A stretch of DNA of 64,000 bases. It comes from an uncultured Candidatus Melainabacteria bacterium (GTDB lineage: Bacteria; Cyanobacteriota; Vampirovibrionia; Gastranaerophilales; Gastranaerophilaceae). The stretch lies in NCBI GenBank assembly GCA_949927415.1, contig CATLFB010000001.1, positions 458,964 to 522,963 of the forward strand. Direction: 5' to 3'. The translations under genes and the position numbers were made by a program. Within the stretch, counting starts at the first letter, position 1, and each line of letters starts with the position of its first letter. Under the pieces are notes generated by a model, which worked only from the letters and a program-made list of their open reading frames with translations, ran no database searches and was not told the DNA's origin. Shown here one piece after another: positions 60,590 through 64,000 of the stretch.

Positions 60590-63137
60590 AACAAAAAGAA
60601 TAAATGAAATAGCCAAAGAATTAAACATGCAAAGCAAAGAAATCATAGAAAAGCTTGCAGGAATGGGCATTACCGGAAAAACCCACTCCAGTACTCTTAC
60701 TCCCGATCAGGAAAGACGACTTAAAGAGGTTATAAAAGGCGGCTCAGCCCAACCGGCTAAAAAACCAAAAGCGTTTGTTGTAAAAAAAGCCAAAGCCCCG
60801 GAACCTGCTCCGGAACCGGTAAAAGCTGAAGAAAAACCGGAACCCGAAGTTAAAAAAGTTGAAATCGAAACTCCAAAGCGTCCTCAAATAGAGATTGTAA
60901 AGCCGCAAAGCAGGCTAGAAATCGTAAGGCGCGCACCACGGCCGCAAACACCTGCCGCCGGTGCCAAACCCGCAGAAGGCCGTAAATTCCCTCCGCGTGG
61001 AGATAGACCGGAACGTCCGGCACGTCCAGAACGCGGCGAACGTTTTGAAAAAGGCAGAAGACCGAATGCACCCGGACAAGCCCCGAGAGATGGCGAAAGA
61101 CCGAAAACAGGATTTAGAAAACCCGGCGAAAAACCGGGCGAATCAGGTGACAGAAAGCCAATCCAGCGCCACATTATTTCTCAGGATATCTACGATAACA
61201 AAGGTTCAGCAAGAAAAAGACCCGACGGTAAGAAAAAAGAAAAAGATTTTAATTCTAAAAAAGAAGAGCAGGAACGTATTTCTTTAGAAAAAGCCGCCGC
61301 TCAAAAGCATAAAAAACACGTTCAAAAAGAAGAAACAGTCGAAAAAGTAACGCAAATCGTCGTAAACAAACCAATGACAATCAGCGAACTTGCCGACAAA
61401 ATCCAAAAAACACCGGCTGAAATAGTTAAATTCCTGATGTTCCAGGGGATTATGGCAACCGTAAACCAGCTTATTGACGTCGATGTAATCAAAAAGATTT
61501 GTGCTGAATATGAACTCGAAGTTCTTGATGAAGACTTAGAAGCATTCATGGAAGAAGAGTTAGAAAAAGAACAAAAACAGAAAGCTTTAACTGAAGTTGA
61601 TAAAAAACTTCTTAAAAAACGCGCACCTGTCGTAAGTATTATGGGTCACGTTGACCATGGTAAAACAACACTTCTGGACAGCATCCGCGCATCAAAACAC
61701 AAAATCGTTGCAACCGAGGTCGGCGGAATTACCCAATCTATTGGTGCATATACAGTCTATCTGGATGACAATAACGAGAAAAAAATTGTGTTTGTCGACA
61801 CTCCGGGGCACGAAGCGTTCACGGAAATGCGCGCGCGCGGTGCAAAAGCAACCGATATTGCAATACTTGTCGTTGCGGCTGATGACGGCATCATGCCCCA
61901 GACAATTGAAGCGATAAGCCACGCAAAAGCCGCAGAAGTACCGATTATTGTAGCCGTAAACAAAATTGATAAACCGGGTGCAAATCCTGACAGAATTTTG
62001 CAGCAGCTGACAGAACACGGCCTTGTGCCTGAAGCCTGGGGCGGCGATACGATTACTGTAAAAGTTTCAGCGCTGCAAGGAACCGGTATTGACGAACTTC
62101 TTGAATATATTCTGCTTGTTGCTGATGTGCAGGATTTGAAAGCAAACCCGAAAGCGGAAGCATCAGGCGTTGTAATCGAGGCAAACTTAGACAAAGGAAA
62201 AGGCCCTGTTGCAACACTTCTTGTTCAAAACGGAACGCTTCGTGTCGGCAACTGCCTTGTTGTCGGAACAGCCTGCGGGCGAGTCAGAGCACTGCTTTCA
62301 GACAGCGGCGAAAGAATCCAGAAAGCCGAACCTTCAACTCCTGTCGAAATCCTCGGATTGACTGAAGTTCCGCAAGCCGGCGATTACTTTGAAGTTGTTA
62401 AAAACGAAAAAGAAATGAAAGCAATCATTGAAAAACGCAAAGAAAAAGAACGCGACAAACGTCTTGAAGCAATGCTTCCGGCTCACATCAGACGTGAGGC
62501 AGTTGCTGGTGAAGAAGATATTCCGCAGTTGAATTTGATTATCAAAGCCAATACCCATGGTTCAGCCGAAGCTGTTTCTCAAGGTATTGCACAGCTTGAA
62601 TCAAAAGAAATCAAGACAAAAATTATTCACGTTGGCGTCGGTGATATTTCAGAAGCCGATGTTATGCTGGCATCAGCATCGGGAGCGTTGATTTTGGGCT
62701 TTACCGTAAAAGAAGACGGAAATGCGCTTGCGGCGGCTGAAAAAGAAGGCGTTACAATCAAAAAATATGATATTATCTACCAGATACTTGAAGATATGGA
62801 AAGAACGATGCTTTCACTTCTTGAACCGGAAATCAAACAGGTTGAACTTGGTAAAGCGGAAATCAGACAGGTCTTCACAATCGGCAAAACCACGAAAATC
62901 GCTGGCTGCTATGTTACGGAAGGCAAAATTGTCAGAAGCAAGGATGCGGTTCTGTATCGAGATGGAAAAGAAATTTTCCGCGGCGCAATCGACCAGCTTA
63001 AACGATTCAAAGATGACGTCAAAGAAGTCGCACAAGGTTTTGAATGCGGTATCTCTTTTGCAAAATGGAATGACATTGAAGTCGGCGACATTATTGAGGT
63101 TTCGACAACAGAGGAAGTCGAACGTCAAAGTTTGTAG
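60579..63137 (+). CDS. infB: Translation initiation factor IF-2
   Basis: 852 residues. An N-terminal IF2N domain (RINEIAKELNMQSKEIIEKL), a long Pro/Lys/Arg/Glu-rich linker (about 50-240), a second IF2N-like domain (MTISELADKIQKTPAEIVKFL), then the GTPase: GHVDHGKTTLLDS near 357, VDTPGHEAF, VNKIDKPGA. Domains III and IV complete the factor and end with GIDQLKRFKDDVKEV. The start overlaps ylxR by 11 bp. rbfA-truB, its usual followers, are elsewhere in the window. Confidence 0.97.
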   Translation: MSFETKRINEIAKELNMQSKEIIEKLAGMGITGKTHSSTLTPDQERRLKEVIKGGSAQPAKKPKAFVVKKAKAPEPAPEPVKAEEKPEPEVKKVEIETPKRPQIEIVKPQSRLEIVRRAPRPQTPAAGAKPAEGRKFPPRGDRPERPARPERGERFEKGRRPNAPGQAPRDGERPKTGFRKPGEKPGESGDRKPIQRHIISQDIYDNKGSARKRPDGKKKEKDFNSKKEEQERISLEKAAAQKHKKHVQKEETVEKVTQIVVNKPMTISELADKIQKTPAEIVKFLMFQGIMATVNQLIDVDVIKKICAEYELEVLDEDLEAFMEEELEKEQKQKALTEVDKKLLKKRAPVVSIMGHVDHGKTTLLDSIRASKHKIVATEVGGITQSIGAYTVYLDDNNEKKIVFVDTPGHEAFTEMRARGAKATDIAILVVAADDGIMPQTIEAISHAKAAEVPIIVAVNKIDKPGANPDRILQQLTEHGLVPEAWGGDTITVKVSALQGTGIDELLEYILLVADVQDLKANPKAEASGVVIEANLDKGKGPVATLLVQNGTLRVGNCLVVGTACGRVRALLSDSGERIQKAEPSTPVEILGLTEVPQAGDYFEVVKNEKEMKAIIEKRKEKERDKRLEAMLPAHIRREAVAGEEDIPQLNLIIKANTHGSAEAVSQGIAQLESKEIKTKIIHVGVGDISEADVMLASASGALILGFTVKEDGNALAAAEKEGVTIKKYDIIYQILEDMERTMLSLLEPEIKQVELGKAEIRQVFTIGKTTKIAGCYVTEGKIVRSKDAVLYRDGKEIFRGAIDQLKRFKDDVKEVAQGFECGISFAKWNDIEVGDIIEVSTTEEVERQSL

Positions 63138-63180
63138 GCTTTTACGGACATAACCAATTTCTAAAGCAAATATTTATAAT

Positions 63181-63206
63181 AAAAAGGTGCTTTTTAAGCA
63201 CCTTTT
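63181..63206. terminator. Terminator between infB and the convergent prepilin gene
   Basis: AAAAGGTGCTT / AAGCACCTTTT stem with a 3-base loop, A and T runs on both sides. Confidence 0.85.
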
Positions 63207-63218
63207 AGCATTTTATAT

Positions 63219-64000
63219 TTATATTTTATATGGATAATCATTCCTGATTTCCCAGTTGTCCATCTGAATAAGGCGCGTGCAGAATCTTTTATTGCTTTTG
63301 CAGAGGTTGTAGGCCTGCTCACGGCTTTGATGATTCTTTGCCAGCTCTGCAGATGTTGAAAATTTTTCATTTGGATTTGATTTAAGAGAGGATTTGTATG
63401 GGCAAATGTAAAAATAAAATCTGTCGATTCCAAATTCGTTTGGCTTTTTGTCTCCATTCGTGTCAAATACAGTGTCAAAACACGATCCGACATTCAAATA
63501 TGCAATTGTGCCGTCATGAAAAATTATTCTGTTGCTTTTAAAAACAGTCGACCCGTCAGTTTCGTCAGAGGTGTTTAATCCTTTTTCATAAGAATAGTAA
63601 CTCAGATATTTTTTCAGATATGTATTAAAAAATTGTTCGCTAAGATTGGCCGATTTTACATGATCTCTGACCCCGTCAGTCGTATAGTCAGTCGGAAACA
63701 CCCAAAATCTCATATCGCCATTGTCATTTTCGCTCATCATAATAGCCTGATTCATAACCGTGTAATATTTTTTCAGGCGCGCGGAAACTTCTTGTTTGCG
63801 GTATTTGGTCGTGAGTGCTGGCAGCGTCATGGCCGCAACGATTCCGATAATGCCAAGGGTGATGAGAACTTCTGCTAATGTAAACGCGTGTGCACATTTT
63901 TTTGCAGAAGTTTCTACGTGCGTAGCACCTTCTGCTAATGTGAATGCCTTTTGGGGTGTAAATGAGTAAATAGGTAAATAGCGGATTTTCAGTAGGGCGC
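63219..64000 (-). CDS. Type IV prepilin-like protein, 5' end beyond the window
   Basis: The frame is open to the window edge. Reading from the edge: LLKIRYLPIYSFTPQ, KAFTLAEGATHVETSAKKC, then HAFTLAEVLITLGIIGIVAAM as the pilin helix. The leader is nearly identical to that of locus 4, including the doubled FTLAE, so a G tract further upstream is expected but not visible. The mature part differs: KKYYTVMNQAIMMSENDNGD, then VFDTNGDKKPNEFGID. The terminator at 63181 follows. No in-frame ATG precedes the helix; ATG within the helix is not a credible start. Confidence 0.8.
   Translation of the reverse strand, partial: ALLKIRYLPIYSFTPQKAFTLAEGATHVETSAKKCAHAFTLAEVLITLGIIGIVAAMTLPALTTKYRKQEVSARLKKYYTVMNQAIMMSENDNGDMRFWVFPTDYTTDGVRDHVKSANLSEQFFNTYLKKYLSYYSYEKGLNTSDETDGSTVFKSNRIIFHDGTIAYLNVGSCFDTVFDTNGDKKPNEFGIDRFYFYICPYKSSLKSNPNEKFSTSAELAKNHQSREQAYNLCKSNKRFCTRLIQMDNWEIRNDYPYKI
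63824..64000 (-). repeat. Prepilin leader block, copy 3 (continues past the window)
   Basis: About 175 bp almost identical to 58401-58578 but inverted, covering the leader and the start of the pilin helix. Confidence 0.82.

Overview
The window looks like a chromosomal segment of a low-GC, non-photosynthetic member of the cyanobacterial phylum, most likely the gut Gastranaerophilales (Melainabacteria / Vampirovibrionia). This is inferred from the many short type IV pilin-like proteins that begin FTLAEVLITLGIIG, the lineage-type small proteins, and the mix of cyanobacterial-like and Firmicute-like housekeeping genes. No phylogeny could be run. There is no rRNA operon and no CRISPR array. Two tRNA genes (Trp, Asp) are present.

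Layout. 0-3.7 kb: murD (cut by the window edge)-mraY-murF on the minus strand, divergent from rplU-rpmA. 3.7-8.5 kb: gyrB flanked by two prepilin genes, each with a long G tract just after its start codon. 8.6-13 kb: metG, adk, map, an SMR transporter and an unknown gene. 13-15.2 kb: an XRE regulator divergent from a prepilin gene, an unknown gene and tmk. 15.2-17.2 kb: a repeat-rich stretch around one unknown gene. 17.2-21.7 kb (minus): rpmG-tRNA-Trp-secE-nusG-rplK-rplA, then coaD with two paralogous small genes. 22-28 kb: a subtilase split by a stop codon and a RecBCD/AddAB-like helicase plus nuclease pair. 28-36 kb (minus): rplJ-rplL, then pxpA-like, yvcK-like, panB, TPR, panC and a membrane protein, with rpsT upstream. 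36-46.6 kb: GH57 glucan enzyme, tRNA-Asp, several XRE regulators, a second XRE/prepilin pair, LysR with two hydrolases, TspO and unknown genes. 46.8-50.3 kb (minus): pyrH-frr-cdsA-rnc-rpe. 50.5-54.5 kb: a CopG regulator, an unknown gene, a regulator with four tandem GntR-type DNA-binding domains and a third G-tract prepilin. 54.6-57.6 kb (minus): rbfA-truB, an LmeA-like lipid-binding protein, a GerMN protein and a HicB-like orphan. 57.8-64 kb: a fourth G-tract prepilin, prfA-ylxR-infB and a seventh prepilin cut by the window end.

The most striking theme is a dispersed family of seven prepilin genes. Four have a perfect sigma70-type promoter, a Shine-Dalgarno site and an ATG, followed within 10-12 codons by an 11-12 nt G tract. 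In all four the assembled tract leaves the ATG frame shifted by one base from the pilin frame, as expected of slipped-strand phase switches (or of a systematic consensus error or programmed slippage). Three members carry a shared 300-bp leader block made of stacked repeats, including MITE-like inverted repeats, and these lie in opposite orientations. Two other members are divergent from small XRE regulators with candidate operators in between. Together this looks like an antigenically or phase-variable pilin system.
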